Shown in pieces: positions 36,420 to 47,884 of a stretch of DNA of 64,000 nt. The stretch covers positions 97,291,842 to 97,355,841 of the forward strand of contig CM043953.1 of assembly GCA_014529385.2 (NCBI GenBank). Reading direction: 5' to 3'. This stretch comes from Adiantum capillus-veneris. Lineage: Eukaryota > Streptophyta > Polypodiopsida > Polypodiales > Pteridaceae. The position numbers were made by a program, and so were the translations under genes. How positions within the stretch are numbered: position 1 is the first letter of the stretch; each line of letters begins with the position of its first letter. Below the pieces are notes generated by a model. That model made no database searches. It was not told the DNA's origin and worked only from the letters and a program-made list of their open reading frames with translations.

Positions 36420-36969
36420 AGGCTTAGTAACCAGTGCAGATAACTCGAAACTAAGCCTCAAAGTCACCACCACCTAACCTACAACATTGAGCTCCTTTTG
36501 TGCCTTTCCCATTGGGGGAGGTAGCTTGGCACTTTAGGATGCCCTGCTCAATGGTGTTATAAGATCTAGTAAGACTGCTAGTAATGGCATGATGCTCCCC
36601 AACCCTCGACAACTTCAAGGTCCTACTTCGCTCCCCTTTGCAGAGGGCTCTCACGGCCCTAGTGAGAGTCCCCCTACAGACTGACTCAAAGTAACAACAT
36701 GCACATTGTTGGGGCAAAGTACACCCCCCACCTCCTATGCCAATGCTCTATAATCAGGACTAAGCGTCTAGAGCGGATTGGTGGGATCTCCTCTAATGGG
36801 TAACTAGAGTCTGTAGGGTACAAGCTTCAAGTCAGAGTAAAAGAGGTCAACACCTTTCTCACCACCACATCATTTGAATATGCAACACATTATAAAACTT
36901 TAAAAACATCTACCGCGGCTCGTTTTTAGTGTTTTGTTGAGAGGCTCTCCAAAATGGGGTTGCCAAAAA

Positions 36970-36970
<1 letters not shown>
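36420..36970. other. Noncoding or unidentified stretch
   Basis: A minus-strand ORF at 36717-36451 (MPQQCACCYFES at its start, Cys- and Arg-rich) could be a gene fragment, but I recognise no family and there is no supporting neighbour. Confidence 0.2.

Positions 36971-37033
<63 letters not shown>
36971..37033. repeat. (GA)n microsatellite
   Basis: About 30 uninterrupted GA units. Confidence 0.95.
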
Positions 37034-37036
<3 letters not shown>

Positions 37037-37699
37037 GAATGATTTTTTTTGCAAATTAAATATTACCATGTTTATTGTCACTCCTTGTACCACTGCTATT
37101 ACCACATATATTACCAATCGTATTACTACCGCTATTACCAGCTATCGCTTTGGCCCTAAAATATTCAAATTTGGGTACTTCTTTGTATTTTACTTAAGAA
37201 AAAATAAAAGAACATGATATTTTCAAAAAATGAGCAAAAAAATGGTATTGAGCCATGAAACGATGGTTATTTGGATTGGTTAGCTTGCGCAAGGCATCTC
37301 ATTGCTTTGTCAAGAATGATGGTCCACAAGTAGGAAACGCTTTGTGGTTTGATGTGGACAACCCTACATGAAACAGAAAAGGTTCACATTCTTCTCCTAA
37401 ACATCGCATGCATTTCACCTGAGTGACTACATCTTGCATTCATTGCATATTTTGAAAGGCTTTACAGAGTGGTGGAAGCGAGTTCTCTTGCTACATGTGA
37501 AGAGATGCTGAGCAAGGAGCACAATAAAGGAGATTTTCTTCAAAGCAGTCTTCAGCACCGGGAGTGCTCTCCCACTGCGCACAACACAAAACACTGGTTT
37601 CACTTGGAGCCATAACTCTTCTGAACAACAACAAAAGAAAATGTGTGAAGGTGGATGTGTATGCGTGTGGTAGAGAGAGAAAGGGGGAGAGAGGTTATA
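37034..37699. other. Noncoding stretch before element C
   Basis: No supportable gene is seen. The minus-strand ORF at 37759-37427 crosses into the LTR and is probably chance. Confidence 0.35.
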
Positions 37700-38458
37700 T
37701 GTAATGGAATGGCCTATAAACTTTGAGAATAACGGAATTAAGAGGATTAGAGTGAGCATTTTTGTGAGATTACTTTGAGAACATAGAGGGTGAACTTAAT
37801 TGATGGTAGTAACATAAACATAGTACTTAATTAACTTGGCCTGAACAATACTTTTGCAAGAGAGAGAGAGAGAGAGAGTATTAGAGAAGATGACGATAGT
37901 TGAGGACCGAATTTACTTGGAGCTGATCCCCCCTCCAAAAGGCATTTGTATTATAGATTCTCCCATCTCAAGAGAGACTTGGTACAATATAATCTTTGCG
38001 TTCCTTGTGACCTTGGTGATGCTATGAAGATGGAAAGCTTCATACATCACGAGCATAACATAAATTTTTCAAAAAGCATTAACTATCCCAAGCCTCAGCC
38101 CCAAGGCCTCAAACACTTTTGAAGGTGGAGAGAGCTAGCGAGGAATGAGGGTAGGAAGAAGGAAGAAGAACCATCCATAGGAGAAAGAAATAGTTTCTCA
38201 CTTATCATCACTCTTCTTGCTTAGTATAGCATAATAGCATAGTAATGAAGATGAAGAAGATGGAAATCTTAAGCATTAAATCATGGCTCTTGGTTGGATT
38301 TGCATTCCATAGCCAAGAGTGTTGGTGTAGGCTCTCCACTTCTCAACAAGCTTTGAGGAAGAGATGGAGCTCTTGCACTTTGGACTTCACACAATGAGAG
38401 TGTGTGTGTGTGTGTGTGTGGGAGTGTATACCCCCTCTCATGCTTGGTCCACATCTCT
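37700..38458 (-). repeat. 3' LTR of element C, first part
   Basis: Starts TGTAATGGAATGGCC on the plus strand and matches 59138-59480. It runs to the tct target site of the CACTA insertion and resumes after 46433. Confidence 0.85.
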
Positions 38459-38490
38459 CACTACAAGAGGTTGTGTGCTCTTGTGACGCT

Positions 38491-38694
38491 GTTAGCGACG
38501 GAAATACACTGGGTTTTTATAACCCCCGGCGTCGCTAAAAGCGTCGCTACGAGCGTCGCTATAGGCGTCGCTAAAAGCGTCGCTATATAGCGACGCACAT
38601 AGCGATGCTCATAGCGACGGTTATAGCGACGTTTACACAGAAGACTATAGCGACGCTACAGAGCCATAAATAGCGACGCTTATAGCGACGCCCT
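38491..38694. repeat. 3' subterminal motif array of the CACTA element
   Basis: A dense run of AGCGTCGCTA and its inverse TAGCGACGC, about a dozen copies in 200 bp, in both orientations. In En/Spm, subterminal motifs bind the TNPA protein and help synapsis; the same role here is inferred from position. Confidence 0.85.
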
Positions 38695-39057
38695 AGAGAA
38701 TTTTTTTTTTGGTGGCAGGGCATTGAATGCCCTGCCACCCATTAACCATATTGTACTTGATTCACTTTTTAAAAAAAGTGCAAGGGTAGATAATAGACCC
38801 AAAATAGTCACCCACAAGACGCATTGTTTGCAAAATTGACAATTGTACACATCATAGGCAAAATGAATTGATTGGCAAATGTAATAATGACAATTGTACA
38901 ACATCATGGGCATAAAGAATTGATTGGCAAAAGGAACTACGGTGACAAATGTAATAATATACATGGTTCAAAAAGACGTATAAAATCCGTCTCATGATAC
39001 ATAAGCTATGAGAAACTCTAAACTAATGCTATCTAGCTATGGCTAAACTGACGTCGT

Positions 39058-40367
39058 CTAGTCAGACGTCTCATCGCGTCCAAGCGACGTATCTGTCGGA
39101 TTCTGCAAAAAAAGACAATAAGACAGGTTTCAGTAAGTATAAGCATATAACGACATTTATAAAACAATACAAAAAATAAAAAAGAGTAAACCCTAATACT
39201 AACCATGCCGCCGCGAGAACTGAGAATGTCCATCAGGGCGTTTAAGCCCTTCTTGCCTGCGTACTCGCGCTCGTACGGTGTGGGATCACGTCCTGTCATC
39301 GACCACTGTCAAAACATACAAAGATTTCATTATGTTAGAATTAAAAAACTCATAAACCCTAAACTATCGAACATAAAGAGCAATGTGAAAACACTTACAA
39401 AATCGGCCTCAAATGATGCCCATCCACCGCTCCCCAAGTGGTGCGAGCTCCCTGCCTCTACTCGCGCTCTGGCTGCATCCTTTTGTTGCTTCCACTTGTC
39501 GGGATTCTCGCGCGCTGCTTTCTTCGCATTCTTCCAATCTTCCTTGGCCAGCCAATCTGGCATGTTCCACCCATTCTTGATTGCTTTTTGCACTTCGGAA
39601 CGCTTGTGTTTGCAGTATTCGCGCATTCGAATCTTCATCAGGTCTTCATTGAAGCGCTGATCCCGTGTTGGAACGGGAAACTCATCATGAAGTATGCTGA
39701 TGACTCTGTTTTTTAAATCACTTGGTACTTCACTCCATTTGTTTAGTATGTAGTGTCTAAACAGCTGAGAGCAAAGACCACACATGCGCGAGATCACCTT
39801 CTTGTCGTCATCATCCATGATGATGCCACCGCTGATGTCGACGGAGTAAGGCAAGCCCTCTGGCCGGTGACGCGTGAACCTGGGTGTCCCCGCAGGGGTC
39901 TCTAGCGGCGTGTCGATGGGGGTACGGACGTCAGGTGTCTCCACCGGCGTCTGGGCCCCGAAGCGAGGAGTGTCGAGTGGGGTGGCTCCTGGTGGAGTAG
40001 GTAGAGGTGTGTAGCTTCTAGGAACAGTCAGCCGTGCAAAACCTGGCGTAGATGGCAATGCTGTGGCTGGTGTGGGGGCGGGCCAAGAAGGGGAGGGTAA
40101 AGAGCCTCGTCGAACACGAGGCGGTGTGGAGGCATCGGTGGCGGAATCCCCACAACAACTGCCACCGCCACCACTAGAGCGCCGGTGTCTAGACGAGTGT
40201 GAAGCTCGTCTCGTCGACGCTGAAGCTTCGGAGCGCGCCGAATGCTCCGAAAGAGAGGGAGATGCGGATGGAGTAGGAACGCGCGATGATGCGCCAGAGC
40301 GATGATGCTCCACGTACCACTGTCTCTGCTGTGGTGACAAAGAAGAAAGAAACTCCTCATCATCCAT
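39058..40367 (-). CDS. Ptta/En/Spm-type accessory transposition protein
   Basis: Three exons, 40367-39399, 39305-39204 and 39102-39058, join in phase through GT-AG introns of 93 and 101 bp into 371 codons with no stop. The start MDDEEFLSSL follows a purine-rich context. Residues 15-150 are Ser/Pro/Thr-rich and low complexity, with repeated TPxxTP. Residues about 195-320 resemble plant transposase Ptta/En/Spm (PF03004 type): MCGLCSQLFRHYILNKWSEV, LKNRVISILHDEF, HHLGSGGWASFEADF. Exon 2 adds WSMTGRDPTPYEREYAG. By analogy with TNPA-like partners it may bind the subterminal motifs, which is inference. The frame extends upstream to 40505 but that part lacks the domain's features. Confidence 0.85.
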
Positions 40368-40639
40368 ACCTGCATTAAACACACGAATATTTAAACTTAA
40401 TATTGAATGAATAGAGTAGACAATGACGCAAAGACCATTAAATACAATGACGTAATGACGCATATAAATACAATGACGCAATGAATTGAGTGATAGAAGA
40501 GGCAAGTCGAAAACTCAGAATTTTCAATCAAAAGATGTGAGCGCGAGTAGAAAAGAGCGTTATACACCATGGAAGGTACTTAGAGAGCCAGAGCTTTTAC
40601 AACACGGAGCAAAATTGTTCAAATACAATATTTGTGGCT

Positions 40640-43600
40640 TTAAGAGATCTCTCTCTCATCCTCGCATAACTCAGCATAACTTCCTATATCTATATAGAGC
40701 TCTCCGTTTAAACACATATCCTCTGTTTCATTTTGTAGCTCCTCTGCATGCACCCCATATAGAGTAGTAGCATCTTGATGCTCGTCTGGCACCACCGCAG
40801 CGGCTTCTGATTGAGCATCTTCTTTGATCTCCTCCATTGATGTCGTTGTGATTGGCACATGGTAGCCTTCATACTTCCTTGCACTACGAGGGGCTACCTC
40901 TATGACGTACCACCAGTTTGATGTAGACTTTGTAGGATGAAATATTACCTGCCAGAGCCACATAACTTACATGAGAGCTTTCAAGCACATAACTTGTAAA
41001 AGGGGGATGTTAACTATTTACATACTTACTTGTTCACAATGCTCGGGTAGTACGAAAGTGTCTCTTAGGTCAGTCCATTTCTTAGTAGAATCCACCTCAA
41101 GAAAACCAGACTCTCCTCTACACACAGTAGCGTTGCGACACTCCATGATTATCTTGAACCATTGCACGTCCAACAAGTCGACAAAAAATCCTCTGTAATC
41201 GATCCTCAAAATCTCTTGCAGCGTGCCGAAGTAAGTGAGTTCCGCCACCACAGGATCTGCATCAGAGGAACATCGTCGACTAGACTGTTCAAATTTTGCC
41301 ATGATTCCACAATCTTGAGTAAAACGCTTTTTGTCGATTCGTTCCACCCTAAAATGTCGACCTTTACACCATGCTGTTGTGTATGACTTATACTACAACG
41401 AACAAAGATTATGAGTGGCCGTTCAAACGTTTATAAATAAAGTCACTTGCTAGTCGTACATTGCAAACTTACCTTGGTCGCGCAACCCCGAGAGTACTCC
41501 CACTCTTCTTCAGTCACTTCGTCACCGCATTGTTGTGCACTTTTCAATTGGTTGTGCAACCATCTTAAGCTCATGAAGGTTGGTAGGCTCTCCAGAACCG
41601 CTGGATAGTGCATCAGTGGTCGTCTTCCCCGTCTCCACTCGATTCGTGCCCTTTGTCGCTCTTGCTTTGCATCCTCATATTGTGAAATCCACTTTTGCAT
41701 CACTGGATTGTGAAGCATGCAAAATCGGTTGATTTTAGCCTCTAGATCTTCCGTCATCTTCTTCTCAACACCGAGATTGCACATGACAATCCCAGATATG
41801 CGCTCATCATCTATGGTTCGCCATAGCGTGTCCCGGGATTTATCAAATCCGTCTAGCCACTCTCCAATGTACACTAGGGACTCTGATACCAACCAACCTT
41901 CTGCCATGCTACCCTCCGGACGTGCCTTTTGACGCACATATCCCTTAAGCGTTTTCATGAAACGCTCTAAGAAGAACATCCATCTGGAATGAACTGTGCC
42001 AACTATTTCCACCTCATCAACTATGTGAACAAGAAGATGCACCTGAATGGTTAGCATTGTAGTAGGAAAATGTTTCTCAAACATGCACACAAGCTCCGCA
42101 GCATTTAGTTTGGCAAATGGTATGGAGTCTACGTTGATCTCCTTTTGTGAGATCCATTGCACCAGCTTTGCAAGTTTGTAGATTGTGTTACGGATGTCGA
42201 GAGACAAACATCCCTCAATGGCAACCGGTAAAATAAACTGTAAAGTATGTGCAGCAAAGATATTAAAGTCCACATTTTATGCAATGATATTAAAGTCCAC
42301 TATGAACGTACTTGACACATTTTATGCCAATCGTGTGACTTCAAACCGGTAAGCTTTCCTTCTTTAGTAAAACACGTTCGGAGCGAGTGCATTACGCCAG
42401 TGGGGGTCCGCAAAGATCGAATGGTCTCTTTTACTTTGCGTTCTTGGGCTCCTGTGAAAATCCATGGTGCTTTAGGGAGTTTTATCGATCCATCAGACGC
42501 TGTTTGCGGCCAATATTTCTCCATACGATCCACATTTCTAAGGTCAACTCTGGCTCCCAAAGTATCTTTCTTGCCGGTCAGATGGTCCCATAGTAGATTA
42601 CCCACATTCTTGAATATGTGCATTGGATCGAGCAAGTGATTGATCATGAGTCGGGGCCAGTATGGTAACTCGTACCATAGAGATAGTCTCTTCATCCCTG
42701 GAGGCAATCCGTCATCGCACATCTCCTTCTGCTCTAACCATGCTTGTGCAGACATCCTTGGTGGCTCTCTTCCCAAAAAGCCGTCGCGTAACACATGATT
42801 CTCTGGAAGATACGCTTGATGACCTTTGTAGATTTGCTTCTTCAGTGAGGGTGCCCTACGTGCATTCAGTCTAGGTCCACATGTGACACATGCTCTGTAT
42901 CCGCTTGTTTGAAGCCCTGCATGTATACACATGATAATAGATCAACTATGGGAAAAAACAAGATTTACAGTGTCTGAGTGAGGAGTGTCAATAGATCACC
43001 TGAGCATTCTGTTAGCCCGGGATAGTCATGCATGGTCCACATTAGAATGCCTCTGATCAAATCATTCCGTCGTCCTGTGTGTCGGCTCATATCCACCACC
43101 TCTATGGCAATCCACAATTGTTGTAGCTCTTCCAATAGTGGACGAAGATACACATCCATATTCCCCACTTTATATCGCCCTGGCACAATCAAGCTTAGCC
43201 ATAGGTGCCCCTTCTTCGTAGTCAACCACGGGGGAATGTTGTAGTTGACGATGACAATGGGCCATACACTGTAAGATGTTGATCTTTGACCAAATGGATT
43301 TACGCCATCCATAGCCAGGCCTAAGCGCAAATTTCGAGCTTCCCTGGCAAAATCCGACCATGTTCCATCTATATGTTTCCACGCTACGCAATCTGCAGGA
43401 ATTCGTAGCACACCATCCGAAGATTTATTCTCCTCATGCCATGATGCTAGGGCGGCCATGGACTTACATTCGAAGAAATGCTTGATGCGAGGAAGCAGAG
43501 GGAAATGTCGCAAAACCTTTTGTGGAATTTTTGTCCCGTGGAGATCTACTCGATATCTTTCGGAATCACATTTCGGACACTTCTCCATGTCTATGTATTC

Positions 43601-44367
43601 CCCTCTGAAAAGAATGCAGTCATTAGGACAAGCGTGGATAGAATTGTAATCCATCCCCAAGTTTCGCAAAATCTTTCTTGCTTCATCTCGGGAATCTGGC
43701 ATCACATTGTCAGCTGGTAGTATGTGCTCTTTCAGCAATCTACACAACATAAAAATATGATACAGTCGTGTAAAAATCTATTAGATCATTATGCATTTAG
43801 AGTTTTATTAAAGTAAACTAATTGTAATAGATCACCTGAAAAGCGCTGTGACGCTAGTGTCACTCCATCCAAACTTTGCCTGCATGTTGAGAAGAACCAG
43901 GAGTGCTTTCAATCTAGACATACGTGCTCCATTATACAATGGCGTATCGGCTTCACTTTTCATATCATCATAGATAAGCCTTTCTGAATCCATGATCGTC
44001 TCGATCATTTCATCAATCTCGGGCTCAAACATTGCCTCGTTGGGAATGTGCTCTGCATGATCATCCCCCGAGCTGTCAGAGGCTACATCTTGTGGCCTCA
44101 CATATGCTGCTTGACCAAAGCGCCTGCGAACACGTCTATTGGGTTGCAAGATTGCTGCTTGTTGGCCAGCGTCAGAGTCGACGAGTTATAATTGGCAACA
44201 ACTCGATCTATAATAGATGGATCGAACTCGCCAAATTCGCGAACGTGCTGCAAAGAAACACGTCTTGTCCGTCGCACAGCATGCTTGCATTGATTACAAG
44301 GACATAAGACCCTCGTTGAGAGATAGGTGTTTCGGTTGGATGGTCCCACATCCTCGTCGCTACTCAT
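40640..44367 (-). CDS. CACTA transposase TNP2
   Basis: Six exons fit GT-AG introns of 74-96 bp: 44367-43836, 43739-43000, 42916-42312, 42237-41473, 41392-41030 and 40948-40640. The splice phases agree throughout. The N-terminus has a Cys motif (VLCPCNQCKHAVRRTRRVSL), as in Transpos_assoc domains. Exons 2-3 form the Transposase_21 core: CPNDCILFRGEY, CPKCDSERYR, GLAMDGVNPFG, VNYNIPPWLTTKKGH, then ACVTCGPR and LLDPMHIFKNVGNLLWDH. Exon 4 has WISQKEINVDSIPF and GYVRQKARPEGSMAEG. The conserved Asp residues in MDGVNPF and LDPMHIF are likely catalytic (family knowledge). The total is about 1105 codons. One base appears missing near 44181, which shifts exon 1; it is either real inactivation or a sequence error. 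Confidence 0.9.
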
Positions 44368-45042
44368 AATGAGGATAAAAAACTTATAACCTGGACAACA
44401 AATTTAATATTCTATTGGAATTCTTCGTCTTATCTCTCTCTCTCTCTCTCTTTACCTCACATTCTCTAGTCATGTCCAATCTCCGCACACCTCGGTCTAG
44501 AGGTGCACGGAGATCAGAACCACCGGGTTATAATCTCGTCTTTATTGGTCAATACCTATATTTGTGGGTACAAGAAATCTACACACCCACGTCTACATGA
44601 TACTGCATGTAGTGGAAAAAACCCCTTTGCCTCTTCTCTAGCTGTAGCACTTCACAGCATCTTAACATCTTTTCATAGTAGATCTTTTCACTGTTCGTCT
44701 AACTCTAAACCCTAAACCGTAAGTAATTCTTGCATGGACTCGATCTAACGTAAATAAGCGTAAATCTAAATAAACGTAAATCTAACTAAAAATAAACCTA
44801 AATCTAATTTAACGTAAGTCTACATCTAACCTAATCTTTAACGTCTTTTGGGATAGTTTCCTACGACGTTAAAACTCTCTTCTTCTTGTGTGTGTGTGTG
44901 TGTGTGGGTAAACCTAAATAAACCTAAGTCTAATCTAATATAACATAAATCTAAATCTAATGTAAATTATGTTATATTAAAAACAAAGAACTAAACTAAC
45001 AGGGATTATAAGAACCTTAAAACTGATTTAACACATAATTTT
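44368..45042. other. CACTA 5' noncoding region, inner part
   Basis: No gene is seen. It includes (CT)n at 44431-44452, and a block at about 44776-44908 that recurs at 45452-45582 (CTAATCTTTAACGTCTTTT, then ATAGTTTCCTACGACGTTA). On the minus strand it is the upstream region of TNP2 and so may include its promoter or leader. Confidence 0.7.
44776..44908. repeat. Direct repeat flanking captured fragment, copy 1
   Basis: Nearly identical to 45452-45582, ending in (GT)n. The two copies, and adjacent CTAAATCTAATCTAATATAAC repeats, lie on either side of the captured gene fragment. Confidence 0.85.
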
Positions 45043-45405
45043 TCACATAACTCGGCAAGAGTTGGCATTCTCATCACTAAAGATGTGAGAGTTAACTTCC
45101 GGTGGTGACGCTGCCTCATCTCCATCCACATCTGACGACAGCAATTGGCCCTTTAGACCATTCTTGCTCTTGTTACTAACTTTGAAGTTGCTGTTGAATG
45201 ACTAGAGGTTGTCTAGATGGTCATTGTGTCGGGGATGTAGTGACTCTTGCCGCCCTGAAGATCCACCTTCTTCCCTATCTTCTGAAGACATTTCACCAGT
45301 ACTTTTGGATTGACGGAGCCCACCATGAGTGAAGGCAGCAATACCCTATATTCCATTGAGGGCTTTCTTCACCCGCTTCATGCAGGCATCGCAGTCTATG
45401 GAGAC
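45043..45405 (-). pseudogene. Captured fragment of a heavy-metal-associated isoprenylated protein (HIPP-like)
   Basis: The minus strand reads VSIDCDACMKRVKKALNGI (45405-45349), the metal-binding loop of an HMA domain with CxxC (CDAC). A stop (45346-45348) follows. In another frame VNPKVLVKCLQKIGKKVDL completes the HMA pattern. The last frame ends SDENANSCRVM then TGA at 45043-45045. CRVM fits a CaaX prenylation box, and HMA plus CaaX is diagnostic of plant HIPPs, which carry metals such as copper or cadmium. Stops and frameshifts show it is not expressed as such. It sits in the CACTA 5' region, as transduplicated host fragments often do. Confidence 0.8.
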
Positions 45406-45451
45406 CTAAATCTAATCTAATATAACGTAAATCTAAATCTAGCGTAAATAA

Positions 45452-45582
45452 ACGTAAATCTAGTTAAAAATAAACCTAAATCTAATTTAATGTAAGTCTA
45501 CATATAACCTAATCTTTAACGTCTTTTAAGATAGTTTCCTACGACGTTATAACTCTCTTCTTCTTGTGTGTGTGCGCGTGTG
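45452..45582. repeat. Direct repeat flanking captured fragment, copy 2
   Basis: Second copy of 44776-44908 on the other side of the captured fragment. Confidence 0.85.
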
Positions 45583-45989
45583 TGGATGTGTGTGCCAATA
45601 AAAAGAGATAAATGGTATAACCTTTCTATCACCCATGCCAAGTATGATAGATTGATTATGACATTTCCCTCTTGAATAATAGGTCTTGAGTTCAACTCCT
45701 CGTCGGCTAGATCTTTAGGTCTTTTAATTTTAATTAGTTTCCTACGATGTTAAATTAGTTTCTCTCTCTTTCTCTCTCAATGTGTGTGCGTTTTTTTGGA
45801 TCGTATGCATGTTTTCTCTCTCTTTTCCTCTCTCAATGTGTGCGTTTTTTGTTTATGCATATTCTCTCTCTCTTTTCCTCTCTCAATGCGTGCGTTTTTT
45901 GTTTATGCATGCTCTCTCTCTCTTTTTCTCTCTCAATGTGTGTGTGCATTCTTTGTTTATGTATGTGTGTGTGCGTTTTTGTTTTTGTT

Positions 45990-46025
<36 letters not shown>

Positions 46026-46176
46026 AACACTATGTGTGTGTGTGTATGTGTGTGAGAGAGAGAGAGAGAGAGGGAGAGAGAAAGAGGGGAAGGGAACATG
46101 AGAATGAGGAGAGGGAAGGAGCATACCTAGCTCTCCTTCCTCTCCTCGTGTGTGTGTGTGTGTGTGTGTGGAGAAG

Positions 46177-46224
<48 letters not shown>

Positions 46225-46240
46225 CGTTACCTGCTCCTTG
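45583..46240. repeat. CACTA 5' noncoding region with microsatellites
   Basis: No gene is seen. It contains three diverged copies of a roughly 60-bp unit (CTCTCTCAATGTGTGCGTTTTTTGTTTATGCAT-like, 45770-45965), (CT)n at 45993-46022, (GA)n at 46053-46078, (GT)n at 46148-46170 and (GA)n at 46177-46218. Long ORFs here are repeat translations. Confidence 0.8.
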
Positions 46241-46253
46241 CTTGAGGGCGCCG

Positions 46254-46282
46254 AAAAACTCAGATCTGAGATCTGAGTTTTT
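46254..46282. repeat. 29-bp palindrome near the CACTA 5' end
   Basis: Two 14-bp arms (AAAAACTCAGATCT and its inverse) meet around a single G. The surrounding bases extend the pairing loosely. Confidence 0.9.
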
Positions 46283-46313
46283 GGGCGTGCTCGGTTATTT
46301 TTTTAGCCCAGCC

Positions 46314-46371
46314 GGCGTCGCTATGAGCGTCGCAAATTTCTTTGTAAATTTGCGACGCTCATAGCGACGCC
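46314..46371. repeat. Perfect 26-bp hairpin of subterminal motifs
   Basis: Arms 46314-46339 and 46346-46371 are exact inverses separated by a 6-base loop. Each arm carries the GCGTCGCTATGAGCGTCGC motif. Further GCGTCGCT copies continue to 46412. It is the 5' counterpart of the array at the other end. Confidence 0.92.
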
Positions 46372-46430
46372 AGGAATTTTTTTTTTTAGCGTCGCTGTGT
46401 GAGCGTCGCTAATATGAATAGCCTCTTATA

Positions 46431-46433
<3 letters not shown>

Positions 46434-46465
<32 letters not shown>

Positions 46466-47250
46466 GTATTATTTAATTATATCATTTGGACATGTGTTTC
46501 CTCTTGAGAGAAAGATCTTAATTATTTATTTTTATGCATCTAAATTGTCATTGGACCTCTTTAAAGCCTATCCAATAGGATTCAAGCACATCATGAGGGC
46601 CACATGGGGAGGATCTTGACATGTGTCTTTTATGCTTCTCAAGTCATTTGGTTTGAATTCAACACTTCAAGCACTTAGTCAATTAAGCATGGAAACCTCT
46701 TATGCCTCTTGAGAGAGCATCTTTGAATTGAACACTTTAAGAACCTTAGTCATTTAAGCATATGAGAACTACGTCAAGCTTGGACAAGGTTGCCACGAAC
46801 ACTTAGCAAGCCGACAAGCACCTCATGCTTGGGTAGGATTCCCACCTCAAGGTCAACCCTAGCTTGCTTAAGGTCAAATGACTTTTTAATAGTAACTTTT
46901 GGAGTTCTTTAATGAAGCTAACCCTAAGGTCTTTTAAGCTCCATTAGATGCGCATTGCTCTTTGACGGACTACCTTCTTTTGGACCTCTATTGAGATGTT
47001 ACCATCTCTCCTCTTGGTCCTTTGCTGAGGTAAATCTAGAAGCACTTATTGCACATTGCTCTTTGGTAGACCGTCTTCTTTTGGGCCCCTATTGAGATGC
47101 AAAAATTTCTCCTTTTGGTCCCCTATTGAGATAGGTTTAGAAGCACATATCTATATCCTAACTCTTGTTCCCTTTTTATCTTCCCATATTAAATGATCAG
47201 TTTAATATGATAAAATCATTTGGTAAAGTTAGATATTATATTTTATGACA
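46434..47250 (-). repeat. 3' LTR of element C, second part
   Basis: Begins with the target duplication tct in a (CT)n run and ends TTTTATGACA, the same end as the LTRs of A and B. Without the CACTA insertion the LTR would be about 1570 bp, like its relatives. Confidence 0.85.
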
Positions 47251-47600
47251 TTACCTCTCTCTTGAAATCATAGTCGTCCTCGACTATGAGGTAGAGAAGA
47301 TAAAGCCTATTCATCAGTCCATGTTTCTTAGCGGGTAGAGGATCCCTTTTTACCCTACAATATCATTCCAAAATGGATGACTAATCCATTTCTTGCTCGG
47401 GAGACTTAGCTGCCACAAGCATGTCTGCTCTTTAGTCCATATCATACTTCCAAAGTAGAGTGACAAGTTCTACTTGGTTTTTAGGAGACGTCATCACCAC
47501 AAACATGATCCTAAGCATGTATACTTGTTAAATTTTGTGCACAATAAAAGAAAGCAAATGAGTCTTATAACACAAAAACATTGTTCATTTCTCTTTTCTC
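47251..47600 (-). other. Polypurine tract and 3' untranslated part of element C
   Basis: The reversed polypurine tract CAAGAGAGAGGTAA (47251-47264) is followed by sequence matching 22937-23280 of element B (for example GTGCACAATAAA near 47539). Similarity stops near 47600, where the foreign block begins. Confidence 0.8.
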
Positions 47601-47639
47601 TCTCCTACTTTTTAGCACACACACTTCCTCCTTTCCTGT

Positions 47640-47850
47640 TTTTGTTGCAGGTCCACTCCATAGATTTGTTGCAACTCTCCCCCTGATGGCTCTCCACTCC
47701 ATAGCCCGCCTCTCCACTCTGTAGCTCTCCTGCAGCTCTCCACTCGATATCTCTCCTCTCCACTCCGTAGCTCTCTTGAACTTCTTTCCATCCCATAGCT
47801 CTTCACTCCATAGCTCACCTCTCCACTCTGTGCCTCTACTGCAGCTCTTC
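47640..47850. repeat. Degenerate CTCTCCACTCCATAGCT tandem repeats
   Basis: About ten imperfect units of roughly 17-25 bp, just upstream of the transposase-like ORF. Confidence 0.75.
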
Positions 47851-47884
47851 TCTCTTGCTTGAGACTAGCTTTATTCCCCTTGCC

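Larger units (their letters stand above)
38459..46433 (-). mobile_element. Complete CACTA (En/Spm) transposon
   Basis: The ends are inverted: CACTACAAGAGG (38459-38470) and CCTCTTATAGTG (46422-46433), 11 of 12 matching. A 3-bp target duplication, tct, flanks both sides (38456-38458 and 46434-46436). Inside, both genes run on the minus strand: a TNP2-type transposase and a Ptta-type accessory gene. Both ends carry multiple TAGCGACGC/GCGTCGCTA motifs. Length is 7975 bp. The 5' end by gene direction is 46433. The single apparent frameshift in TNP2 is the only obvious defect. It also carries a captured plant gene fragment (45043-45405). Confidence 0.95.

Noticed and set aside
44704-44720. Telomere-like CTAAACCCTAAACC
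   Set aside because: Only about two imperfect units inside a transposon; not a telomeric array.
45780-46276. Overlapping ORFs of 91-164 codons
   Set aside because: Translations of (CT)n, (GT)n and (GA)n runs inside the CACTA 5' region.
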